From NCBI GenBank assembly GCA_900318645.1, contig ONLH01000016.1, positions 1-60,682 on the forward strand: DNA of 60,682 nucleotides, in the 5' to 3' direction. A program made the translations under genes and the position numbers. Shown piece by piece: positions 26,312 to 33,978 of this stretch; the first letter of the stretch is position 1, and the number at the start of each line of letters is the position of its first letter. The notes under the pieces were generated by a model. It was not told where the DNA came from. It saw only the letters and a list, made by a program, of their open reading frames with translations, and did no database searches. The stretch is from an uncultured Prevotellaceae bacterium (GTDB taxonomy: Bacteria > Bacteroidota > Bacteroidia > Bacteroidales > Muribaculaceae).

Positions 26312-27835
26312 TTAGTATCCGATTGACAGGACAGTATAGTAGCGTCCCAGGTTGCTGTGCATCGACAGGGTAACCCATCCGGTGCTGTTGCCTCCATACC
26401 AGCTGATGCCTTCGCTGGTTCTTGCCACGGGCTGACCATATACCCTGCACAGGTTGCGGTAAACCCTGTCATAGCGGTGGCTGCTGTAGTGAGAGGCCTG
26501 GAATACAAACTGAGCGTTGACCAGTCTGTCGTAGCTATCGTAACTCAGCATGACGTCGTCCCAGATGAAGTTAACCAGAGGCACATTTCTCAGATAGATG
26601 ATGTGGTCGGCATATCCGTCGATTTCATAGCCGTTGAAGTACAGATAGTCAAGTGAAGTGTCAAAGAGCGTTCCGAAGGTGATGCCCAGGATCCTGTCGA
26701 TGATGGGAGCTCCAGCGTAGGGGTGCCATCCAGCAGGGATTACGGGGCGATACCATACCAGGGGAGCAGGACGATAGGGACGTGCGGGAGGGGGCAAGGG
26801 ACGACTCCAACTCCAGCTGTGGTTGGTATAGTTGTGGTGGAAGTCGTTGCGATAGTGGTGGTTGCCATAGTCGAAGTGGTTGTTGTTATCATAGCCATGA
26901 CGATTGTTGTCAGGTCTGCCACCACGATCGTGGCGATTGTTGCCATTGCCACCGCGGCCATTCTTGTCCTTTCCACCGCGATTGTCGTTGCCCATGTTGC
27001 CATTGTGGCCACCATCAGGTTTTCCACCGTTATGGCCGTTATCCACGTTACCGTTGCCCTTGTTGCCGCCATCGGGTCTGCCACCACGGTTGCCATTACC
27101 CTTATTGCCTCCGTCGGGCTTTCCACCGCGCTTGTCATTGTCGCCCTTAGTGGTGCCAATGGTAGTAGTGGTGATGCTGCGGTCGCTGGGAGCCGAACCG
27201 GTGCTCTTGTTAACAGTGATGCCCTTGTCAGGACGGCTGCTCAGTGAGGTCACGGTGCCGCTGCTGCCGGTGCTATTGCTAATGCCACTGCTGCCGCCAC
27301 GGGACACGGCGCCATTGCCGGTGCGCGAACCACTGCTAGAGCGGCTGGTTGTAGTCGTGGTAGTAGTCGGACGATTCACCTGGCTGTTGCTGCTAGGAGT
27401 GGCCACCGTACTGCGGCTCGTGGTTGAGCTGCTACGGTTCACCTGGCTGCTACTGCTTGGTGCAGCCACCGTACTGCGACTGCTGGAAGCGCTGCTGCGG
27501 CTCACCTGCGGAGTGACCGAGGTGCTGCGGCTCGTGCTTGAGCTGCTGCGGCTCACCTGCGGAGTGACCGAGGTACTGCGGCTTGTGCTTGAGCTGCTGC
27601 GGCTCACCTGCGGAGTGGCTGAAGTGCTACGGCTCACGCTGGAACTGGAGCTGCGGCTTACTGTCGGTGCCGTTGACTGGTTGCTGGAACGTGAGACAGC
27701 TGCCGTCTGGCTTCTGCTGCTGGTGCTGCCTCCTTGTGAACGACTGCGGCCCTGGGCCGAGGCGTCGGATGCGCTGAAGATCAGGCATCCCATGAGAGCG
27801 AAGCTCATCATGATCTTTGTAACAGAAGTTTTCAT
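26312..27835 (-). CDS. Secreted low-complexity Ser/Thr/Arg and Gly/Asn protein with a conserved-looking C-terminal domain
   Basis: A 507-residue exported protein. A signal peptide (MSFALMGCLIFSASDASA, ending near residue 27) is followed by about 190 residues of Ser/Arg/Thr repeats built on VSRSSSSTSRSTSVTPQ, of which two to three adjacent copies are nearly identical. Next comes a Gly/Asn/Asp/Lys stretch (GNKGNGNRGGRPDGG), then an Asn/His/Tyr part, and from about 355 a folded domain (WYRPVIPAGWHPYAGAP, YLYFNGYEIDGYADHIIYL, TGWVTLSMHSNLGRYY). The layout suggests a long flexible linker carrying a surface or periplasmic domain. Upstream, TGTTAAA (27906-27912) and GTCTAAA on the minus strand resemble the motif before two DUF805 genes. 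Function unknown. Confidence 0.8.
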   Translation of the reverse strand: MKTSVTKIMMSFALMGCLIFSASDASAQGRSRSQGGSTSSRSQTAAVSRSSNQSTAPTVSRSSSSSVSRSTSATPQVSRSSSSTSRSTSVTPQVSRSSSSTSRSTSVTPQVSRSSASSSRSTVAAPSSSSQVNRSSSTTSRSTVATPSSNSQVNRPTTTTTTTSRSSSGSRTGNGAVSRGGSSGISNSTGSSGTVTSLSSRPDKGITVNKSTGSAPSDRSITTTTIGTTKGDNDKRGGKPDGGNKGNGNRGGRPDGGNKGNGNVDNGHNGGKPDGGHNGNMGNDNRGGKDKNGRGGNGNNRHDRGGRPDNNRHGYDNNNHFDYGNHHYRNDFHHNYTNHSWSWSRPLPPPARPYRPAPLVWYRPVIPAGWHPYAGAPIIDRILGITFGTLFDTSLDYLYFNGYEIDGYADHIIYLRNVPLVNFIWDDVMLSYDSYDRLVNAQFVFQASHYSSHRYDRVYRNLCRVYGQPVARTSEGISWYGGNSTGWVTLSMHSNLGRYYTVLSIGY

Positions 27836-28134
27836 AATTGTATCGTTTTAAAAATTCAACAAAGTTTTTTTCGTTTGTCTTTTAGACGGCAAACCCCATT
27901 CCAAGTTTAACAGCTTTATGCGTGTTAGCCCCGTAGAATCGCCTTATAGGGCATAAAATTGCGACCAATCGCCGTTTTTCATAGATGAATCACAACCATC
28001 TGGAAATCCGGATAGACTAGCACATCATTATTATATATAACGTGAAACGGAAAGGATCACGATGTCCCAACCAATGGACTGGCAATCGCAGGGCGGCTCA
28101 TACCCCATTTGGAGAAACAAGAATTGCGTTTCGA

Positions 28135-28145
28135 GGGGGGGGGGG
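28135..28145. repeat. Homopolymeric G run (11 G)
   Basis: Eleven consecutive G in otherwise AT-rich intergenic DNA. Such runs slip during replication and are used for phase variation in some bacteria; they are also a common place for sequencing or assembly error. Confidence 0.8.
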
Positions 28146-28159
28146 AAGTATAAATTAAT

Positions 28160-28187
28160 AGCGGCATCTGCTCTCGCAGACACCGCT
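28160..28187. terminator. Hairpin of unclear target
   Basis: AGCGGCATCTGC pairs with GCAGACACCGCT around TCTC, with internal mismatches. On the plus strand it is followed by a weak T-rich stretch (CATGTTTTATTATT). No gene is recognised directly upstream of it. Confidence 0.45.
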
Positions 28188-28652
28188 AATTCTCATGTTT
28201 TATTATTGCTTGCGTTTATTTATGGGATATAGATTTCAAGGTCCTTTTAGAATTCACTTTAGAAAATCATTTAATCAACATTAACTACCATCAAAAGATT
28301 CTATTTTCTTCTTAATCTTAATTCTCGTCTTATATCCCATTTCTCTTTTTGTATCCTGCAACGTCACGTGGACGCTACAAGAAAAATATATTTGACAAAT
28401 GAGGATAAACACTATTTGCGATGCAAAAATACTGCTTTAGGCAGGCTTGAGATTATGAAAAACCTTGCTTTTGCTTGTAAAAATTGTTGTTTTTTTTACC
28501 TTAAATTTGTCAAAATTTAACCAATATCCTTCGCAATATATTGAAACACAATGTATTAAAAATTCAAGTTTTGTTTTTTCTTGAATTCCCTCAAAAATCC
28601 AATTCTTTTCTTGAAGCACACATCAAAAATAACTTTCATGTACTTCTTGAAA

Positions 28653-28683
28653 TTTCTAGTTCCTAAAAAAATGATTATCTTTG
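28653..28683 (+). promoter_or_regulatory. Promoter of pfkA
   Basis: TTTC (28653-28656), 19 bases, TATCTTTG (28676-28683), one base off the ideal -33 box. The start codon follows 31 bases after the -7 box. Confidence 0.75.
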
Positions 28684-28714
28684 CAGCCAGTTCGAAACCC
28701 AAAAAATAAGTATT

Positions 28715-29698
28715 ATGACAAGAATCAAGACTATCGGTCTGCTGACGTCAGGCGGCGATGCCCCTGGAATGAACGCCGCCATTCGTGCGGTGACGCGCTC
28801 AGCAATTTACAACGGATTTAAGGTAAAAGGCATCTATCACGGCTATAGGGGCCTTGTCGAAGATGAGATTGCAGATTTAGAGGCTCAAAGTGTATCCAAT
28901 ATCATGCACCATGGTGGCACGATTCTTAAGACTGCCCGCTGCCAGGAATTCAAGACGGTGGAGGGACGCAAGCAAGCTTGGGAGAATATCCAGAAGCATG
29001 GCATTGATGCTCTGGTAGTCATCGGTGGCGACGGTTCGTTGAGTGGAGCTTTGCAGTTTGCCAAGGAGTATGATTTTCCCATCGTGGGCCTGCCCGGCAC
29101 CATCGACAATGACCTGTCGGGAACAGACCACACCATCGGCTATGATACGGCACTGAACACCATCATGTGGTGTGTGGACCGCATCCGCGACACAGCGAGC
29201 AGCCACGAGCGTCTATTCTTTATCGAGGTGATGGGCCGTGAGTCGGGCTTCTTGGCGCTGAACGGTGCCATCGCTACTGGTGCCGAGGCTGCCATTATTC
29301 CTGAAATATCGACCGAGAAGGACCAACTTGTCGAACTCATCAAGAGAGGCTTCCGCAAGAGCAAGCGGTCATCAATTGTCCTGGTTGCCGAAAGTCCTGT
29401 GACCGGCGGTGCCATGGCCATCGCCGAAAGGGCACGCAAGAATTATCCCCAGATGAATGTGAGGGTGACCATTCTGGGACACTTGCAACGCGGTGGCAGT
29501 CCCACAGCCCAAGACCGTATCCTCGCCTCGCGCATGGGTGCTGCTGCCATCGAGGCGCTGATGGAGGGCCAACGTAACATCATGATCGGTGACGATGACG
29601 AGAAAATTGTCTATGTACCGTTCAGCAAGGCCATCCGCCGCGGTGACAAACAAATAGACCCCAGACTGGTTGAACTGCTCCAACAACTCTCTATTTAA
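28715..29698 (+). CDS. pfkA: ATP-dependent 6-phosphofructokinase
   Basis: A 327-residue glycolytic enzyme that phosphorylates fructose 6-phosphate to the 1,6-bisphosphate. The start [19 protein letters not shown] is diagnostic. [10 protein letters not shown] near residues 103-112 has Gly, not Asp, at the position that separates ATP users (GGDGS) from PPi users (GGDDS), and [12 protein letters not shown] near 126-137 holds the catalytic Asp. [13 protein letters not shown] near 252 binds substrate. Length matches the bacterial ATP-PFK of about 320 residues. The window also codes for a PPi-type enzyme (54204-55865), so glycolysis has two parallel entry reactions. Its 3' end meets a heptamer array that forms a terminator with the convergent DUF805 gene. 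Confidence 0.97.
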   Translation: MTRIKTIGLLTSGGDAPGMNAAIRAVTRSAIYNGFKVKGIYHGYRGLVEDEIADLEAQSVSNIMHHGGTILKTARCQEFKTVEGRKQAWENIQKHGIDALVVIGGDGSLSGALQFAKEYDFPIVGLPGTIDNDLSGTDHTIGYDTALNTIMWCVDRIRDTASSHERLFFIEVMGRESGFLALNGAIATGAEAAIIPEISTEKDQLVELIKRGFRKSKRSSIVLVAESPVTGGAMAIAERARKNYPQMNVRVTILGHLQRGGSPTAQDRILASRMGAAAIEALMEGQRNIMIGDDDEKIVYVPFSKAIRRGDKQIDPRLVELLQQLSI

Positions 29699-29772
29699 AG
29701 TTAGGAGTTAGAAGTTAGGAGTTAGAAGTTAGGAGTTAGAAGTTAGAAGTTAGGAGTTAGAAGTTAGGAGTG
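29699..29772 (+). repeat. Heptamer repeat array after pfkA
   Basis: Ten units of GTTAGGA/GTTAGAA starting directly after the pfkA stop codon. The last units form the left arm of the hairpin at 29759-29804; reversed units form the right arm. Confidence 0.9.
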
Positions 29773-29804
29773 AAATGGTCGTGGCCATCTCACTCCTAAC
29801 TTCT
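29759..29804. terminator. Bidirectional hairpin built from heptamer repeats
   Basis: AGAAGTTAGGAGTGA (29759-29773) pairs exactly with TCACTCCTAACTTCT (29790-29804), extended inside by ATGG/CCAT. It lies between the convergent pfkA and DUF805 genes and is the only visible transcription stop for either. Confidence 0.75.
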
Positions 29805-29823
29805 TATTTCTAAATCCTTACTC

Positions 29824-30441
29824 TTACTGGTATTTAGGAGAAGTGCCGTACTTGTTCTCATTCCAATGGCTGTCCTGGACAGCGAACACCAGGGTGATGA
29901 CGAACAGAATAAAGTAGCACACACCAGCCACAGCTGCCACCGCCATTGCCTGGGGCATTTCCTGAACCGCATCGGCAATGATCAACATCATAGCCATGTT
30001 ATCGCCCTCGCCCATCAAAGCCGACATGTGAGGAGCGAGCATGACGGCAAATGAGCCGTAAGCCACTAACGTGCAAACAAACATGGCGACAACCCACCAG
30101 CCGCTGTGATTCCTGTCGTGCAGGCGACGTGTCAACGCTGCGAATTGGGGAATCCATAACAGCAAACCTATGAATAGGCCGATATAGGTAAAGACAGGGG
30201 TCATCATATTACCCAGGAAACTGAACACCCACGACACGATGAAGGTAAAGAGGAAAAACCACCAGTACTCGCTGCGACGCGCACGGCCCCTGAAGTCAAA
30301 GAACTTCTGGAGACACGTCATCACCGCCTCGACGGGCTCCATCATGGGACGTGCCATCACACGGGGTTGATACTGCTGTGCGGGTTGCGGGCCCTGCTGC
30401 TGATTAAACACAGGAGGTTGCGGATTCTGATTCTGTTCCAT
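29824..30441 (-). CDS. DUF805 family membrane protein, paralogue 1
   Basis: A 205-residue inner membrane protein of the DUF805 (YhaH) family, function unknown. A polar Gln/Pro-rich head of about 50 residues (QNPQPPVFNQQQGPQPAQQ) precedes FDFRGRARRSEYWWFFLF, then four membrane helices with the family signature TRRLHDRNHSGWW between helices 2 and 3. It ends NENKYGTSPKYQ, a tail shared by all five paralogues. The last gene of the minus-strand cluster; no promoter is seen in the 92 bases before it, so it is probably read through from paralogue 2. Confidence 0.92.
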   Translation of the reverse strand: MEQNQNPQPPVFNQQQGPQPAQQYQPRVMARPMMEPVEAVMTCLQKFFDFRGRARRSEYWWFFLFTFIVSWVFSFLGNMMTPVFTYIGLFIGLLLWIPQFAALTRRLHDRNHSGWWVVAMFVCTLVAYGSFAVMLAPHMSALMGEGDNMAMMLIIADAVQEMPQAMAVAAVAGVCYFILFVITLVFAVQDSHWNENKYGTSPKYQ

Positions 30442-30517
30442 ATCTAATATATTAAATGTTATTACTCTATTTTAATGCGAATGACGCTAATGTGGCCAAT
30501 CTCACGAAAAACTATCT

Positions 30518-30538
30518 TTCAACTTCTCACTCCTCACT
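30518..30538 (-). repeat. Degenerate heptamer repeats at the stop of DUF805 paralogue 2
   Basis: On the minus strand the sequence reads CAG TGA GGAGTGAGAAGTT: the stop codon TGA is the first part of a GTGAGGA/GTGAGAA variant of the heptamer. Confidence 0.6.
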
Positions 30539-31187
30539 GATACTTGGGTGAGGGACCGTACTTGTTCTCGCCGCGATGGCTGTCCATGATCTCGAATACC
30601 AGTATCGTGATTCCGACAGCCAAGGAAGCCAGCATCAAAAGGCAAAGGATAGTTCCCAAGGCAGGGGAGTTCTGGAACGTATCGGCAATCACGTTAAACT
30701 GAGAAGCCGAACTAGCGCCTTCATCTATCCGTTCCCACATGGGTATCATGGCCATGATATAGGTTGCTGTATAAGCGATGCTAATGATCAACGATAAGAC
30801 AACCCACCAGCCACTGCGTCCTGTGTCGTGTAGGCGGCGCGTGGTGACGGCATAATGGGGAATCATCAGGAACAATATCGGTAAAAATATTATAACCGAT
30901 AAGGTAATGACATAGCTCGTTGCATTGAAGTCCTCACCTCCTGAGCCAAAGAGGACAGCTACCGAGATGAAAGAACCGAGAATGCTCCAGACAAAGATAA
31001 CAATACATACAAAGAGTACAAACCACCAGAACTCGCTGCGACGAGCACGTCCCTTGAAGTCAAAGTACTTCTTGAAGCACGTCTTCACGGCTTTCCCGAA
31101 GCTCATCATAGGGATATAGGCTTCATACTGCGGCCCCTGAGGCTGCTGATCAAACACGGGAGGTTGGGGATTTTGAGTCTGTTCCAT
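30534..31187 (-). CDS. DUF805 family membrane protein, paralogue 2
   Basis: A 217-residue DUF805 membrane protein. The head MEQTQNPQPPVFDQQPQGPQ is nearly the same as in paralogue 1, which marks these two as the most recent duplication. The core FDFKGRARRSEFWWFVLF and TTRRLHDTGRSGWWVVLS are intact, and it ends GENKYGPSPKYQ. Four hydrophobic segments. A -7 box (TATATTTG, 31214-31221 minus) stands 26 bases upstream, so paralogues 2 and 1 probably form one transcript. Its stop codon lies in degenerate heptamer repeats. Confidence 0.93.
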   Translation of the reverse strand: MEQTQNPQPPVFDQQPQGPQYEAYIPMMSFGKAVKTCFKKYFDFKGRARRSEFWWFVLFVCIVIFVWSILGSFISVAVLFGSGGEDFNATSYVITLSVIIFLPILFLMIPHYAVTTRRLHDTGRSGWWVVLSLIISIAYTATYIMAMIPMWERIDEGASSASQFNVIADTFQNSPALGTILCLLMLASLAVGITILVFEIMDSHRGENKYGPSPKYQ

Positions 31188-31255
31188 AATACTTGATTTT
31201 TATATCACGACTACAAATATAGCCATAATTGGGTGAATAATTTAATTTTTTCTTG

Positions 31256-31290
31256 AAAAAGGGCTCACTGGCCGTCTCCCGAGTGAGCCC
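31256..31290 (-). terminator. Intrinsic terminator after DUF805 paralogue 3
   Basis: GGGCTCACT (31261-31269) pairs exactly with AGTGAGCCC (31282-31290); on the minus strand TTTTT follows the stem. It separates paralogue 3 from the promoter of paralogue 2. Confidence 0.88.
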
Positions 31291-31299
31291 CGACTAAAT

Positions 31300-31968
31300 T
31301 TATGATTCTAAACAAACATTCGTTTCTTGCTGATATTTAGGTGAAGGACCGTACTTATTCTCAGTCTTGTGGCTGTCGAAAATAGAGAAGACAATCAAGA
31401 TGATGCTCATGGCATTGGTAGCAATAGTCAAGCCCACATCGGCCACTCCAGCGGCTGTAGATAACTCAAACGAGCGAGAGAATTCCTCCATGAAATCAAA
31501 GTCGATGGCATCCGAACCAAATAAAGCGAACGGTAGGGCCGCTGCAACAATCTCAAGGATGATCGAAGCTACCATCCACCATCCGCTACGACCTGTGTCG
31601 TGCAGACGGCGCACCTGTACCGAAACACTCGGCAACACCAAGAACAGTAACGGAATGCACAGGATGATGATCATTGTCGTCAAGCCTGCCGTTTCATTGC
31701 CGGAAACGTGCTGCACCGCCATGCCGACGGGCAATGCGAGCAGCAAGGTGCCAAACAACGCCCAAATCAGGCATGCTACTACGCTGAACAAGAAATACCA
31801 CCAGTACTCGCTGCGACGGGCACGGCCCTTGAAATCGAAGTACTTCCTGAAACAGATCCTCACCGATTCCCAGAACCCCATCATGGGCAGGGCCTGAGGC
31901 TCACCGGTGTGATATTGCATCATCGGCTCCTGATTCAATACAGGATTGTTTTGGTTGTTAGTTTCCAT
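31300..31968 (-). CDS. DUF805 family membrane protein, paralogue 3
   Basis: A 222-residue DUF805 membrane protein with a Met/Gln/Pro-rich head (METNNQNNPVLNQEPMMQ), the core FDFKGRARRSEYWWYFLF, QVRRLHDTGRSGWWMV, four helices, and the tail ENKYGPSPKYQ followed by ten extra residues. Upstream (32007-32037, minus) lies a 31-base motif, TGTAGTTTTT to GCGTCTAAC, shared with paralogue 4, in place of a normal TAnnTTTG box. A strong terminator follows, so it is its own transcript. Confidence 0.92.
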   Translation of the reverse strand: METNNQNNPVLNQEPMMQYHTGEPQALPMMGFWESVRICFRKYFDFKGRARRSEYWWYFLFSVVACLIWALFGTLLLALPVGMAVQHVSGNETAGLTTMIIILCIPLLFLVLPSVSVQVRRLHDTGRSGWWMVASIILEIVAAALPFALFGSDAIDFDFMEEFSRSFELSTAAGVADVGLTIATNAMSIILIVFSIFDSHKTENKYGPSPKYQQETNVCLES

Positions 31969-32006
31969 ATCGTTCAGTTTTTATGTTTTTGTTTTGTCTT
32001 TTGTCT

Positions 32007-32037
32007 GTTAGACGCAAGGCTCCTCCCAAAAACTACA
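32007..32037 (-). promoter_or_regulatory. Shared promoter-like motif upstream of DUF805 paralogue 3
   Basis: On the minus strand: TGTAGTTTTT, 12 bases, then TGCGTCTAAC. The same two blocks with the same spacing occur at 32903-32933. The layout resembles an ECF sigma factor promoter (CGTCTA as -10), but no known factor is assigned here. Confidence 0.5.
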
Positions 32038-32101
32038 AAAAACCAAACTTTTTTTCATTTTTTATCATCAGCCAGCAAAAAAGCAACCACCCAGCCCTTT
32101 T

Positions 32102-32174
32102 CCTCACGCTAAGTCGCTAAGTTTTTTGCGAGCAATCATATAAAAGCTTCGCGTCTTAGCGACTTAGCGTGAGG
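32102..32174. repeat. 20-bp perfect inverted repeat of CGCTAAG type
   Basis: CCTCACGCTAAGTCGCTAAG (32102-32121) pairs exactly with its reverse complement at 32155-32174 around a 33-base loop. The arms are made of CGCTAAG-like units; a related array is at 43474-43500. It lies between DUF805 paralogues 4 and 3, downstream of paralogue 4 on the minus strand. Confidence 0.85.
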
Positions 32175-32294
32175 TTCAGTGGAAGGCGTTTGGGCTGGAT
32201 GGTTGCCCAAAAAAGGCCCAAGAGGGACTTCCCCATGAGCCAGTATCAGGATGTTTTCTCTCAACTATTTACCCATTCACAAATGGCAAATCCA

Positions 32295-32861
32295 TCAATT
32301 AACCGATTTCATTTCATATTTGGGACTGGGACCATATTTGTTCTCTCCCTTCTCGCTGTCTAACAGGGAGAAGACGAAAATGATGATGCCGAGTATGACC
32401 GATGCGATTATCGGCAACCACACAAGAAGAGATTTCGCACTAAATAAAGCCCTAAACAGAGCCTCGTCATCGGTCCAGTCCGGTCCAAATGAAACACTGG
32501 CAGCCAAAGCGATTAAGCCGATAATAAAAAGGATCATGGCCGCGCCAAGCCACCAGCCACTTCGTCCGATGTCATGCAGACGCCTGAAACTTACCGTCAA
32601 ACTGGGGAAAAAGAAGACAATACTTGCTACCGTGTTGAGAAAGGAGAAGCCAACAGCAACATCGAGCAGTCCATCCATGAACGCGCAAGGAATACTTACC
32701 AGAATCTGGAAAAGTGTAAACCACCAGTACTCGCTGCGACGGGCGCGACCCGTGAAGTCAAAAAACTTCTGAAAACAGATTTTAATAGCCTCTCCAAAGC
32801 CCAAGATGGGACGGGCATAAGCGAACTGTGTCACAGGCTGATTTCCATTGTTAGTTTCCAT
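32295..32861 (-). CDS. DUF805 family membrane protein, paralogue 4
   Basis: A 188-residue DUF805 membrane protein, the shortest of the five: its polar head is only about 25 residues (METNNGNQPVTQFAYARP). The core FDFTGRARRSEYWWFTLF and SFRRLHDIGRSGWWLG are intact, with four helices and the tail GENKYGPSPKYEMKSVN. The motif at 32903-32933 is 42 bases upstream of the start. The 20-bp inverted repeat at 32102-32174 is downstream and may end its transcript. Confidence 0.92.
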   Translation of the reverse strand: METNNGNQPVTQFAYARPILGFGEAIKICFQKFFDFTGRARRSEYWWFTLFQILVSIPCAFMDGLLDVAVGFSFLNTVASIVFFFPSLTVSFRRLHDIGRSGWWLGAAMILFIIGLIALAASVSFGPDWTDDEALFRALFSAKSLLVWLPIIASVILGIIIFVFSLLDSEKGENKYGPSPKYEMKSVN

Positions 32862-32902
32862 AATACTTAAAGATTAATGATGAATAATTGTTGTTTTTGC
32901 CA

Positions 32903-32933
32903 GTTAGACGCACGCCACATTCAAAAAACTACA
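32903..32933 (-). promoter_or_regulatory. Shared promoter-like motif upstream of DUF805 paralogue 4
   Basis: On the minus strand: TGTAGTTTTT, 12 bases, TGCGTCTAAC, the same length and blocks as at 32007-32037; the spacer sequences differ, so the blocks look selected rather than copied. Confidence 0.5.
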
Positions 32934-33032
32934 CAAAAAATCAGTTTTTTTGCTTTCTACCGAAAAAAAGTGGACAATGCAAGATATCTAGCCAACTCAA
33001 ACCCCTAAAAATCAGTTATTTGTTAGTAAATG

Positions 33033-33707
33033 TCAAGGTTCTATCAGCTGGGGATACTTGGGAGAAGTGCCATAACGGTTCTCGCCCTTGTGGCTGTCGA
33101 GCAGGGTGAAGACCAGTACGGTCAACGACACCCCTAGATGCGCCAGATATATCAACAGCACAGGAACGAACACAGGCAAGGAGAAATCATATATGGCCTT
33201 GAGAACCTCAATGTTGCTGAAGTATATCGAGGATTCTCCTATACCGGTGAAGCTGAAAGCGACCGAGAGGGCCAACGAAGAAACACCACTCAAGACAACG
33301 TCCCAGAAAACCCACCAGCCGCTACGGCCCACATCGTGCAGCCGCCGTGTGAGCACCGATAAACAGGGAAACATCAAGATGAGCCCGACTCCGACGATGA
33401 GAATCATCATCAAGATGGCAACGACATATCCCACCAGTTCCAAACCCTGCGATGCACTGTCAAAAGCCTCCAGCATCAATAATGAGAATGCCAGCGGCAA
33501 CAGGATGACCAGGATGGTGAACAGGCAGAACCACCAGTACTCGCTGCGGCGAGAGCGCCCGTCAAAGATGGCATACTTCTCCCAACATTGCTTGACGGCG
33601 CGCTTGAAAGACATCGGGCGACGTGCATCCTCGGGCGACAACCGGTAAAACTGATGATCATCCGGGTCCTGGATGTAGGTCATATTATCTATCTGGATTG
33701 TTTTCAT
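33033..33707 (-). CDS. DUF805 family membrane protein, paralogue 5
   Basis: A 224-residue DUF805 membrane protein and the most divergent of the set. Instead of the Gln/Pro head it begins MKTIQIDNMTYIQDPDDHQF; the core reads FDGRSRRSEYWWFCLF and LTRRLHDVGRSGWWVFW, with four helices and the tail GENRYGTSPKYPQ. On the minus strand AGTCTAAAG (33712-33720) lies just ahead of the start, a weaker relative of the CGTCTAA block. First gene of the cluster by direction of transcription. An alternative start is the methionine of MTYIQDP, eight codons in. Confidence 0.9.
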   Translation of the reverse strand: MKTIQIDNMTYIQDPDDHQFYRLSPEDARRPMSFKRAVKQCWEKYAIFDGRSRRSEYWWFCLFTILVILLPLAFSLLMLEAFDSASQGLELVGYVVAILMMILIVGVGLILMFPCLSVLTRRLHDVGRSGWWVFWDVVLSGVSSLALSVAFSFTGIGESSIYFSNIEVLKAIYDFSLPVFVPVLLIYLAHLGVSLTVLVFTLLDSHKGENRYGTSPKYPQLIEP

Positions 33708-33978
33708 CGTTCTTTAGACTTTTTTCCAATATTAGCGCACCTCAACATGACGTAACGGGTCGGTTGTCGTGTGTTGCAAAGTTAAGGATTGGAAAACATA
33801 AGCTCAAAAGAATTTTGACCGAAATTGTCAGTTGCAATGAAAAAAAACCGAAAAGTGTCTAATTATTATACACTTTTGGCAACACGAGATGTTGCGAAAA
33901 AGCCAAAATACGATGTTTTTCACCTCCCCTCGGCAATCTTTTTGTAATTTTGCAGCCGCAAAATAAATAGAGAGACTG

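Larger units (their letters stand above)
27836..28714. other. Gene-poor region upstream of pfkA
   Basis: No gene I can support. It holds an 11-base G run at 28135-28145, a hairpin at 28160-28187, a 10-bp inverted repeat with arms at 28222-28231 (ATGGGATATA) and 28331-28340 (TATATCCCAT), and at the right end the pfkA promoter. A 53-codon frame from 28062 with an AAAGGA in front runs through the G run, but has little coding character. Confidence 0.5.

Noticed and set aside
26904-27851. A 315-codon plus-strand frame rich in Leu/Pro opposite the Ser/Arg protein
   Set aside because: It is the antisense reading of low-complexity repeats; the minus-strand frame has a signal peptide and terminator and is the real gene.
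28437-28619. A 60-codon minus-strand frame upstream of pfkA
   Set aside because: Lys/Phe/Ile composition expected from AT-rich DNA, no promoter or recognisable domain.
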